Shown in pieces: positions 8,108 through 16,954 of a DNA stretch of 64,000 nt. Origin of the DNA: Sphingobacterium sp. CZ-UAM (GTDB lineage Bacteria > Bacteroidota > Bacteroidia > Sphingobacteriales > Sphingobacteriaceae); the NCBI RefSeq assembly GCF_002000245.1, contig NZ_MTCM01000001.1:744001-808000 (forward strand). Direction: 5' to 3'. The translations under genes were made by a program, and so were the position numbers. Position 1 is the first letter of the stretch. The number at the start of each line of letters is the position of its first letter. The notes below the pieces were generated by a model. That model was not told the origin of the DNA and ran no database searches. It saw only the letters and a program-made list of their open reading frames with translations.

Positions 8108-11100
8108 ATGAAAAATTTCAGCGTACTTTCGTATGCTATATTAATCCTGCTTGTACTGTATACCTTTGTACCGGTCCTGGCACAGCAACCTCAACCGATC
8201 ATCAATGCCTCCTTAATAGGAACAGTAATTGATGGCACGACCAAAGAACCCATTGAAGGGGTGACCATACAACTAGAGGCCGTAACACATAGTGTAAAAA
8301 CAGACCGTAATGGTAAGTTTCAATTTGTCACGGGACAGAAACTTCCTTTTACCCTTATCCTAACCTTTGTTGGTTATCAGAAGAAAAGGGTCGTCGTAAA
8401 TACCTCTCCGGCTGTTATTGAGCTTTCTCCAAGCTCGGAGGATCTGGAGGAAGTCGTGGTGGTCGGATACGGAACCCAAAAACGACGTGATTTGACGGGG
8501 GCAGTGGCTTCCTTACCGGAAAACCTCCTTAAACAACCAGTGTCTTCGCTCGATCAGACCTTAAAAGGTGGAATCGCCGGTGTTCAGGTTACACAAACCT
8601 CAGGACAGCCTGGAGGAGGGGTGAGCATTCGTATTCGGGGCGGTGCTTCCATACAAGGTGGAAATGAGCCGCTGTATGTCATCGATGGCTTTCCAGTATA
8701 TAATCAGACAGAAAGTACAGGTGTCGGAAGCGGTACTCCCGTGAATCCTTTAGCCAGTATCAATCCTGCAGATATTGAAAGTATTGAAGTGCTTAAAGAC
8801 GCTGCGGCGACTGCAATATATGGATCGCGCGGTGCGAATGGCGTTATTCTGGTCACCACGAAAAAAGGAAAAGCCGGCCATGTGCAGTTAAACTATGATG
8901 GTAGTATCGGGACACAAACTGTGCTCAAAAAGATTGATGTGCTGAAAGCGCGTGATTTTGCCATTCTCCGCAACGATGCGCTGTATGATGCCAACCCAAG
9001 TTTGGGGCCAAATCAATATCGGAAACAGTCAGAACTGGATCAATTGGGCGAAGGAACAGATTGGCAAAAAGCGGCCTTCCGGACCGGAAGAATACAAAAC
9101 CACCAACTATCGTTGTCTGGAGGAGCTGAGAAGGTTCAGTATTTTCTGGGTGCTAATTATTTTGATCAGGAAGGTGTCATCCTAAATACAGATTTCAGAC
9201 GCTTGGGATTTCGCTCAAATATCAACGCAAATCCCTTCGATCGCCTGCAGGTAGGGGCCAACTTATCCATTAATAAAACAAACGCACAGATCGCTCCAGC
9301 AGGTATTGTGAATGCATTGCTTATTATGCCGCCGACAGCAACGATATACGAACCTAATGGTACTTACACACTGCGTAACCCCTTTGAGAATATTTTCGCT
9401 AATCCGATAGCAACATTGAAAGAAACGACAAATACATCAAATGGTTTACGGGTTTTGGGTACTTCCTTTGCGCAATATCGTATTTTACAAGGACTGCAGG
9501 CAAAAGTGCTTTTTGGGGTCGATCTGAATAATCGGGATGACAAATTCTATCTTCCGTCTTATATCTATGAGGGTGCGGGATCGAAGGGGGAGGCGAGCTT
9601 AGGAAATTTAAATGGTAACTCTTGGTTGAATGAAAATACCCTAACCTATACCGGGGTTATCGGACAGCATAATTTTAACGCGCTCCTTGGTTTTACACAA
9701 CAGGAAAATAAAAACGAAGTATTTAGTGCCGGTGCGCAGAATTTTGTTACAGATGATTTACTTTTCAATAGTTTACAGAGTGGGTCTACCTTGACTCGAC
9801 CTTCGTCGGACACTTATAATTGGGTCTTGCATTCCTATTTAGCACGGGTAAACTATAATTATTCAAATAAATACTATGTTTCAGCCAGCATACGCCGTGA
9901 TGGTAGCTCCAGGTTTGGCGCTAACAATAAATGGGGCAATTTTCCCTCATTGGCATTCTCCTGGCGTATAATAAATGAACCTTTTTTTAAACAGGCTTTC
10001 CCTGCTATTGATGACTTTAAAATACGAACAAGTTTTGGTACAACCGGAAATCAGGAGATAGGACAATATCAGTCACTCTCCACACTGTATAGCCTAAATT
10101 ATCTCTTTGGAAATAACGTGGTCACAGGCTTTGCGTCGCAACGGGTTCCAAACAAGAATCTGGGCTGGGAAACCACGTTCCAATATGATGCTGGTTTTGA
10201 CCTTTCACTCTTGAAAAACCGATTACAGTTTACCGCCGACTATTATTATAAAAAGACGAAAGACCTATTGTTGAATGTTGAGATACCCTGGACCTCAGGT
10301 TATGCCACTTCCTTACAAAACTTTGGATCTGTTTCAAATCAAGGTTTGGAGTTTGGCCTGAAATCAAAAAATCTACAGGGAAACTTTAGTTGGAATACAG
10401 ATCTAAATATCTCTTTTAACCGAAATAAAGTGTTAACTATTGGTGAAGGAGCTACATCTTACATTACTGGAAACTATATTATTAAGGTAGGAGAGCCTTT
10501 GGGTACTTTCTATGGGACCGTAATCGATGGTATTTTACAACTGGGTGAGGAGAGTAGTAAAGGAGTATTAACCGGGAACGCCAATCCGAAGGCTGGGGAT
10601 CGCGTGTATAAGGATATTAATGGCGACGGCCAGTTTACCACTGCCAACGACCGGACCATCATCGGCAACGCACAACCTGATTTTATATTTGGTATCAGTA
10701 ATACGCTTTCTTACAAAGGATTTGATTTGTCTTTCTTGATTCAGGGAACTGTTGGCAATGACTTACTGAACATCAACCGCCAAAACCTTGAGATGTTTAC
10801 CGGTCAGCAGAACGCATCAATTGATGCACTTAAACGCTGGACAACAAGCAATCCAAGTCAGCTATACCCGAGGGCCAAGCTGGATCCTGCTCCGGTATTC
10901 TCGAATCAGTTTGTTGAAAGTGGATCATTTGCCCGGCTGAAATCCCTGCAGTTTGGCTACAACTTTCCAAAAGAATGGTTGAAAAATGCACATATTACAA
11001 ATTTGAACCTATATCTGGCTGCACAAAATCTATTGACATGGACCAATTATAGGGGGTTTGATCCTGAGGTAACTTCAGGTAGCAATGTCCAGATTGGTAC

Positions 11101-11161
11101 GGATGCTGGAATTTATCCTGCCGCTAAGTCTATATCTATAGGTTTATCCTTAACCTTCTAA
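8108..11161 (+). CDS. SusC/RagA-family TonB-dependent outer-membrane transporter
   Basis: A 1017-residue outer-membrane protein counted from the ATG at 8108, which is followed at once by a signal peptide ending at VLAQQ; an in-frame TTG at 8078 would spoil the signal peptide. Next comes a carboxypeptidase-regulatory-like beta domain (GTVIDGTTKEPIEGVTI...), then the TonB-box and plug (EEVVVVGYGTQKRRDLTGAV), and a long beta-barrel ending in ISIGLSLTF with a terminal aromatic residue. It imports oligosaccharides across the outer membrane with its SusD partner, which follows after 15 bp. The sulfatases downstream point to a sulfated glycan as ligand. Confidence 0.96.
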   Translation: MKNFSVLSYAILILLVLYTFVPVLAQQPQPIINASLIGTVIDGTTKEPIEGVTIQLEAVTHSVKTDRNGKFQFVTGQKLPFTLILTFVGYQKKRVVVNTSPAVIELSPSSEDLEEVVVVGYGTQKRRDLTGAVASLPENLLKQPVSSLDQTLKGGIAGVQVTQTSGQPGGGVSIRIRGGASIQGGNEPLYVIDGFPVYNQTESTGVGSGTPVNPLASINPADIESIEVLKDAAATAIYGSRGANGVILVTTKKGKAGHVQLNYDGSIGTQTVLKKIDVLKARDFAILRNDALYDANPSLGPNQYRKQSELDQLGEGTDWQKAAFRTGRIQNHQLSLSGGAEKVQYFLGANYFDQEGVILNTDFRRLGFRSNINANPFDRLQVGANLSINKTNAQIAPAGIVNALLIMPPTATIYEPNGTYTLRNPFENIFANPIATLKETTNTSNGLRVLGTSFAQYRILQGLQAKVLFGVDLNNRDDKFYLPSYIYEGAGSKGEASLGNLNGNSWLNENTLTYTGVIGQHNFNALLGFTQQENKNEVFSAGAQNFVTDDLLFNSLQSGSTLTRPSSDTYNWVLHSYLARVNYNYSNKYYVSASIRRDGSSRFGANNKWGNFPSLAFSWRIINEPFFKQAFPAIDDFKIRTSFGTTGNQEIGQYQSLSTLYSLNYLFGNNVVTGFASQRVPNKNLGWETTFQYDAGFDLSLLKNRLQFTADYYYKKTKDLLLNVEIPWTSGYATSLQNFGSVSNQGLEFGLKSKNLQGNFSWNTDLNISFNRNKVLTIGEGATSYITGNYIIKVGEPLGTFYGTVIDGILQLGEESSKGVLTGNANPKAGDRVYKDINGDGQFTTANDRTIIGNAQPDFIFGISNTLSYKGFDLSFLIQGTVGNDLLNINRQNLEMFTGQQNASIDALKRWTTSNPSQLYPRAKLDPAPVFSNQFVESGSFARLKSLQFGYNFPKEWLKNAHITNLNLYLAAQNLLTWTNYRGFDPEVTSGSNVQIGTDAGIYPAAKSISIGLSLTF

Positions 11162-11176
11162 CTTATACAGATCGCA

Positions 11177-12646
11177 ATGAAAAAAAAATATTATCCCATC
11201 ACCTTATTCATCGTTTTGTTAACCGGAATATCTTGTTCAAAATTGACTGAGAAGCCCGAGAGCGCATTGGTTTCGGAGCAGTTCTACCTGAATCAAGGAC
11301 AGGCCGTTGCTGCAGTGACAGGTACTTATCGAAAACTGTATGAAACAGGACAATCTTTGTACAACAGTTTATTTCAGATTGCTGTGGAAATGGCGACAGA
11401 TGATTATGAGGCCGGACCTCGCGCGCGGAATGCCCATGTGCGCGCTATAAGCAACTTAACCCACGACGCCTCAAATGACCGAATGGAACAACTCTGGAAA
11501 CAGAGTTATGATGCCATTAATGCATCAAATCTGAATATCGTTAATATTGAAGCGATGACGCAAAATCAGATTGATGTCACCATACAGCAACGGTTGATCA
11601 ATGAAGCCAAATTCCTACGGGCATTACATTATTTCAATCTAGTACGCTGGTTTGGCCCTGTTCCACTCGTTTTACGTCCGATTGAAGGTTTATCGGCAGA
11701 AGAACTGTATGTGTCAAAGGCGTCAGAAAATGAGGTCTATGCACAGATTATAAACGATTTAAAAGCGGCTTCCAGCTTGCCGAATTATAAAAATTATGGC
11801 GATGCAGACAAAGGGCGGGCTACATCCGGTGCGGCTAAAAGCCTTCTGGCAAAGGTATACCTGACCCAGTCAGATTGGACTAATGCGAAGCTGCTGGCCA
11901 AGGATGTGATTGACAAAGAAGGATATGCGCTTTTTCCAGATTTTTCAGATGTCTTCAATACAGAGAAAAAAAATGGTATTGAACATATTTTTTCGGCGCA
12001 ATTTAAAGGAAATAGTGGTTACCAAGGGAATTCATTGGCAAGTCGTTCTGCGCCGGCGGATATACCCGGGATCAATGGGGACTATGCCGATGCTTTACAT
12101 AGCGAGGGTGGTCTCTATAAGAGCTTCGCAGTAGATGATAAACGCCTTTCTGTGACCTTTACAACAGGTATGATATCACCCAAAGATGGTAAATACTATG
12201 CGCTGACCAAACCACAATTCAATAAGTATTATGACCAGACCGTGGTCGGTAATCAATCTCAGTCTTCAAAAAATACGCCCATCATACGATATGCTGAAGT
12301 TTTGCTTATACTGGCTGAAGCAGAGAATGAATTAAATGGTCCAACACAGGAGGCTCGGGATGCAATTAATGCGGTGCGCGCAAGGGCCGGCATCGAAAAG
12401 CTGTCTGGGACTGAAAACAAAGATAGCTTTCGGGAACTGGTATTTGAGGAACGACGGAAAGAATTGGTGTACGAGTACCAGCGCTGGTTTGATTTGGTAC
12501 GTCGAGGGGCGAATTATTATATCAGCAAATTAAAAGCTGCGGGAAAAACGAATGCCGCACCGCGACATCTTCATTTTCCAACGCCGCAACGAGAGCTGAA
12601 TTTGAATCCGAAATTGGTTCAACATCCGGACTGGTTGGCCAAATAG
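11177..12646 (+). CDS. SusD/RagB-family nutrient-binding lipoprotein
   Basis: A 489-residue surface glycan-binding lipoprotein that caps the SusC barrel. The N-terminus is a lipoprotein signal with the lipobox ending at GISC, so the mature protein starts at Cys20. The body shows the SusD TPR helices (INEAKFLRALHYFNLVRWFGPVPLV) and the typical C-terminal blocks IRYAEVLLILAEAENEL, AINAVRARAG and EERRKELVYEYQRWFDLVRRG. It lies 15 bp after susC and about 60 bp before the first sulfatase, which fits one operon. Confidence 0.96.
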   Translation: MKKKYYPITLFIVLLTGISCSKLTEKPESALVSEQFYLNQGQAVAAVTGTYRKLYETGQSLYNSLFQIAVEMATDDYEAGPRARNAHVRAISNLTHDASNDRMEQLWKQSYDAINASNLNIVNIEAMTQNQIDVTIQQRLINEAKFLRALHYFNLVRWFGPVPLVLRPIEGLSAEELYVSKASENEVYAQIINDLKAASSLPNYKNYGDADKGRATSGAAKSLLAKVYLTQSDWTNAKLLAKDVIDKEGYALFPDFSDVFNTEKKNGIEHIFSAQFKGNSGYQGNSLASRSAPADIPGINGDYADALHSEGGLYKSFAVDDKRLSVTFTTGMISPKDGKYYALTKPQFNKYYDQTVVGNQSQSSKNTPIIRYAEVLLILAEAENELNGPTQEARDAINAVRARAGIEKLSGTENKDSFRELVFEERRKELVYEYQRWFDLVRRGANYYISKLKAAGKTNAAPRHLHFPTPQRELNLNPKLVQHPDWLAK

Positions 12647-12707
12647 TGAATTACAGCGCTGTGAGAAAATAATTTGATTTTATTCGCATCGCAAAATATG
12701 ATAAATT

Positions 12708-14300
12708 ATGAAAACAATATACATTCTTATCGCACTTTGTATAAGCTGGATATTCAATAAGAGTATAGCGCAGGACAAACGACCAAATATTGTGTTGATC
12801 CTAGTTGATGACTTGGGTTTTTCAGATATAGAACCTTATGGTGGAATAGATTTCCGTACACCAAATTTGACAGAGCTGGCAAAACAGGGGACCCGGTTCC
12901 AGGAATTTTATAATAATTCGATCTGTGCTCCCACTCGCGCAACATTGTTGACAGGTCAATATGCCCATCGTGCTGGTATAGGATATTTTAATGTTAACCT
13001 GGGCTTACCCGCATACCAGGGATTTTTAAACCACGAATCGCAGACGCTGGCCGAAGTACTGAAAGGAGCGGGGTATTCCACCATTATTTCTGGAAAATGG
13101 CATGTTGGCGATGACTATGATCAATGGCCAGCGCAGCGAGGTTTTGAACGCTCGTTTAATTTTGTGGGCGGTGCATCCAATTTTTATGAAATTAATGGGC
13201 CTGAAAATCCTAGTGTACCCTTGTACCGAAATAACAAACCATTCTATCTACCCAAGGGACGTTATCTAACCGACGAAATTACAGATCAGGCAATTGGTTT
13301 TCTGCGCGAGCAGGCGCAGGATAAAAAACCTTTTTTTCTGTATCTCGCCTTTAATGCACCTCATTGGCCTTTGCAAGCTCCAGAACACGAAACCCAGAAA
13401 TATCAGGGAGTATATCAGCAGGGCTGGGACAGTTTGCGTATGAAACGCTATGAAAATGCGGTTCAAAAGGGCGTTTTCCCTAAAGGCCAGCCTATTGCCG
13501 CAAAGGACTCAACTGTGCAGCAATGGAACAAGCTTACCTATGATGAACAGCAATATTGGCAACGTCGACAGCAGGTGTTTGCCGCCATGGTCGATCGGGT
13601 GGACCAAAGTATTGGAAAAGTCAGGCAAACATTAAAAGAACTCAAGAAAGACAAAAATACGATCATCATCTTTTTGTCCGACAATGGAGCCCAGGGTGGA
13701 GAGCGCAACCGAATCTACACCTCCCGAAATACAGAGACTGTAGGTTTGCCAGGTTCTTATGATATGCAAAATAGCAACTGGTCCCAAACAGGGAATTCCC
13801 CTTTGCGAAGCTATAAGGATAACCCCTATGAAGGGGGAATCGGGGCACCTTTCATTGTCTGGTTCCCAAAGGAAGTGAAAGCGAACGTCGTTAAAAAGGG
13901 GACGGGGCACCTGATTGATATTGCACCTACGCTATATGATTTTGCACAAGCAAAATACCCGTCAACACAAGGGGATTCAACCATCAATCCTTTACCAGGC
14001 CTTAGTCTGCGCGAATTGTTGCGCACTGATAAAAATCAGATTGACCGTCAAAGCCCACTGTTTTGGGAACGTGCAGGTAATAAAGCTGTACGATATGGTA
14101 AATGGAAACTTGTGTCTTTATTCAAAGATGGGAATAAGCCACAGCTTTACAATATTGATGAAGACAGAGGGGAAAATAAGAATGTTGCAGAACAATATCC
14201 AGCAATTGTCCAAGACCTCGAAGCACGTTATAAAATATGGGCACAGCAGAATGGTGTCGTGGACTATAATCTGCTGAAAACAAACAACCAATTTCGTTAG
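12708..14300 (+). CDS. Arylsulfatase (type I, formylglycine-dependent)
   Basis: A 530-residue secreted sulfatase with a signal peptide ending near SIAQ. The metal-binding start RPNIVLILVDDLG and the modification motif C73-A-P-T-R are intact, so Cys73 would be converted to formylglycine; the enzyme that does this is not in the window. SGKWHVGD and the LSDNGA segment supply further active-site residues. It hydrolyses sulfate esters, presumably on the glycan bound by the upstream SusC/SusD pair. It and the next gene are clearly paralogous in tandem (NNSICAPTRA...LTGQY in both). Confidence 0.95.
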   Translation: MKTIYILIALCISWIFNKSIAQDKRPNIVLILVDDLGFSDIEPYGGIDFRTPNLTELAKQGTRFQEFYNNSICAPTRATLLTGQYAHRAGIGYFNVNLGLPAYQGFLNHESQTLAEVLKGAGYSTIISGKWHVGDDYDQWPAQRGFERSFNFVGGASNFYEINGPENPSVPLYRNNKPFYLPKGRYLTDEITDQAIGFLREQAQDKKPFFLYLAFNAPHWPLQAPEHETQKYQGVYQQGWDSLRMKRYENAVQKGVFPKGQPIAAKDSTVQQWNKLTYDEQQYWQRRQQVFAAMVDRVDQSIGKVRQTLKELKKDKNTIIIFLSDNGAQGGERNRIYTSRNTETVGLPGSYDMQNSNWSQTGNSPLRSYKDNPYEGGIGAPFIVWFPKEVKANVVKKGTGHLIDIAPTLYDFAQAKYPSTQGDSTINPLPGLSLRELLRTDKNQIDRQSPLFWERAGNKAVRYGKWKLVSLFKDGNKPQLYNIDEDRGENKNVAEQYPAIVQDLEARYKIWAQQNGVVDYNLLKTNNQFR

Positions 14301-14450
14301 GCCTAGAAAGTGGGCCGGCGAAAAACTTCATGACATATCTAAAACGTGTAAAAAAGTGCATTGATACGCATGAAACTTAACATGTATACCGCCAAAGACA
14401 GCGGACATACCTCAATCTAAACATTATTGATGAACAAATAATTTAAATAG

Positions 14451-16073
14451 ATGAAAAAAGTAACACTATGTATCGCCCTTATTTTGGGATGGGCAGGTGC
14501 TCTTTTGGCACAAGAAAAAAAGCCTAATATTATTCTGATTCTCGCCGACGACCTGGGGTACTCCGATTTAGGTGCCTATGGTTCGGAAATCGAAACTCCT
14601 AACCTGGATCGTTTAGCTAACGAGGGAATACGTCTAAAACAATTTTATAACAACTCCATCTGTGCCCCGACACGCGCATCACTGATTACCGGTCAGTATC
14701 AGCATAAGGCCGGAGTAGGTTATTTTTCCAATGATCTGGGCTTACCAGCCTATCAAGGTTATATCAACGCCGAATCATTGACCATTGCTGAAGTTCTTCG
14801 CTCAAATGGATACATTACAGCGACCTCGGGCAAATGGCATGTGTCAGGAAAAGGGAAGAGCCTACCCTGGGACCGCGGTTTCGACTTGGTTTTTCCGAAA
14901 GAAGAGAAGAATTCAGATTCGGGCGCTCCAACCTTTAAAGGAGCGACAGATGCCGCAGGCTATCCCTTGGAGAGTTCCTTTTCTACAGAGATCATCAATC
15001 GAGAGGCCGAAGGTTTTCTGGATCAGATCAAAGGTCAGGACAAGCCCTTCTTTCTATATTTGGCGCATACTGCACCGCATTGGCCTTTAGTGGCTTTGCC
15101 GCAGGATATTGCGAAGTACAAAGGACGGTACGATAAAGGTTGGGAGAGTATTCGTCGGGCACGTTTTGAGCGCCAAAAAGAGCTGGGGATCGTCGATCAA
15201 ACAACAACACTTTCTATTGCTGACGAAGATATTTACGATTGGCAACGTTTATCCTTTGACCAAAGGCAGTTGTGGGCCAGGAAAATGGAAGTGTTCGCTG
15301 CAATGGTCGATCGCTTGGATCAGACCATCGGTAAATTGCTGCAAAAACTCAAAGAAAATGGACAATTAGACAATACGCTAATTGTGTTCCTGTCCGATAA
15401 TGGTGCACCTGCGGAGGACTTGGTTCGCTGGTTCCATGGTGCCCGGTTAAACAGTGGACCAGTGGGCACCGTAGGTTCGTTTGAATCACAAAGCAAAAAT
15501 TGGTCCTATGCATCAAATACACCATTCAAGGCATTTAAAGATTATACCTACGAAGGTGGAATCAATGCCCCATTTATCGCCTGGTTTCCCGGGAAGATTG
15601 CAAAAGGCGTGAAAAAGGGAATTGGTCATATCATTGATTTGGCGCCAACTTTTTATGAACTCGCCGGAGCTATTTATCCCAAGGAATTTCAAGGGCATCA
15701 GGCAAATAAACTCCCCGGGAAAAGCTTACTTCCAGTCCTTTTTAATCAAGAGGATACTGTAAAGCGCGAAGAAGGTCTTTTTTGGGAACGGGCCGGGAAT
15801 CGTGCAGCACGGATAGGAAAGTGGAAACTGGTGTCCACATGGCCTTCCTACAAATGGGAACTATATGACCTGGAACAGGATCCGACAGAACGAAAAGATA
15901 TTGCCGCCAAGCATCACGACGTTGTGTCCCGACTATCCACGGCTTACTTTCGCTGGGCCAAGGAAAACGGGGTAGTGGATTTTGCAGAATTAGAAAGTAA
16001 AGAGCCGGTCAGTATGAAGGAGTTTAGGGAAATTAAGGTGCAGGAAATTGCAGCACCAGCATTTCGTTTCTAA
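14451..16073 (+). CDS. Arylsulfatase (type I), tandem paralogue
   Basis: A 540-residue secreted sulfatase with a signal peptide ending at LLAQ, the start KPNIILILADDLGYSD, the formylglycine motif C71-A-P-T-R, SGKWHVSG and FLSDNGAPAED. It shares the overall plan of the preceding sulfatase but differs in its central and C-terminal stretches, suggesting the two act on different sulfate positions of one glycan. The 150-bp gap between them holds no ORF of note. The C-terminal tail beyond ENGVVDF is about 25 residues longer than in its paralogue. Confidence 0.95.
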   Translation: MKKVTLCIALILGWAGALLAQEKKPNIILILADDLGYSDLGAYGSEIETPNLDRLANEGIRLKQFYNNSICAPTRASLITGQYQHKAGVGYFSNDLGLPAYQGYINAESLTIAEVLRSNGYITATSGKWHVSGKGKSLPWDRGFDLVFPKEEKNSDSGAPTFKGATDAAGYPLESSFSTEIINREAEGFLDQIKGQDKPFFLYLAHTAPHWPLVALPQDIAKYKGRYDKGWESIRRARFERQKELGIVDQTTTLSIADEDIYDWQRLSFDQRQLWARKMEVFAAMVDRLDQTIGKLLQKLKENGQLDNTLIVFLSDNGAPAEDLVRWFHGARLNSGPVGTVGSFESQSKNWSYASNTPFKAFKDYTYEGGINAPFIAWFPGKIAKGVKKGIGHIIDLAPTFYELAGAIYPKEFQGHQANKLPGKSLLPVLFNQEDTVKREEGLFWERAGNRAARIGKWKLVSTWPSYKWELYDLEQDPTERKDIAAKHHDVVSRLSTAYFRWAKENGVVDFAELESKEPVSMKEFREIKVQEIAAPAFRF

Positions 16074-16152
16074 AAAATAAATTTTCAAATAAAACAGCAT
16101 TTCTATAATCCGATTGAATGCGATTTAAACGATGCAGTTTATATTCCATTAA

Positions 16153-16186
16153 AAAGGCACCATGTTCCATTGGGTCTGGTGCCTTT
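16153..16186 (+). terminator. Rho-independent terminator after the sulfatase operon
   Basis: AAAGGCACCA (16153-16162) pairs perfectly with TGGTGCCTTT (16177-16186). It ends the sulfatase transcript, and because it is symmetric it may also serve rnhA, which converges from the right. Confidence 0.85.
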
Positions 16187-16253
16187 CTATATCCGAATTA
16201 TATTCGGCTATTATTAAGTCATTGCTCAACCTGACTGTTGAAACCTTACCGTT

Positions 16254-16748
16254 CTATTTATTTTCTTCGACTTCAAATACCGTGTCAATCTTCCAATTGG
16301 CTTTATCTTTGGACGCAGCCACTGCCAAACGGTCACAACGCTCGTTCAAGGGATGTCCGGCATGGCCTTTTACCCACACTAATTTGACCTTATGCAGTTT
16401 ATAAACATTCATTAAACGCATCCAAAGGTCTTTATTCTTTTTACCTGCAAAGCCTTTTTGGATCCATCCATATACCCAATTTTTGTCAATAGCATCGATC
16501 ACATATTTGGAATCAGAATAAACCGTAACGTTCTGATTTAAGTTTTTTAACGCTTCGAGGCCTACTATGACGGCCATCAATTCCATACGGTTATTGGTCG
16601 TTTTTCTATATCCTCCAGAGAATTCTTTTTCAATTAATTTGCCTTTGAATGCCTCGTTGTCGCCTGTATAGATAGTCCTTAAGATGGTTCCATACCCCCC
16701 TGGGCCCGGATTTCCACTGGATGCCCCGTCTGTATATAATTCGATCAT
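16254..16748 (-). CDS. rnhA: Ribonuclease HI
   Basis: A 164-residue RNase H that cuts RNA in RNA-DNA hybrids. The catalytic carboxylates are in [17 protein letters not shown] (Asp), [13 protein letters not shown] (Glu) and VYSDSKYVI (Asp), with the late [15 protein letters not shown] block providing the loop His and last Asp. The ATG at 16748 begins right at the first strand; a TTG nine bases upstream is less likely. Its minus orientation separates the sulfatases from the fucosidase, showing that the glycan locus is not a single transcript. Confidence 0.95.
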   Translation of the reverse strand: MIELYTDGASSGNPGPGGYGTILRTIYTGDNEAFKGKLIEKEFSGGYRKTTNNRMELMAVIVGLEALKNLNQNVTVYSDSKYVIDAIDKNWVYGWIQKGFAGKKNKDLWMRLMNVYKLHKVKLVWVKGHAGHPLNERCDRLAVAASKDKANWKIDTVFEVEENK

Positions 16749-16954
16749 ACCTTCCAAACTTAGATAAATTTGTGTTTAAATACAATTATAATTGTGCGGA
16801 CTCCCTGCGACATCCTGACAATCTGTATATAATATGATTTATTCGGTTTAGCATAAGCGTTTTCGCTGTAATTTATCGCTTACACGATAAAATTATGACG
16901 ATTTATATGTATTTTGCTGGCTTAAACTCGTTATGTACTCGATAATTTAACTTT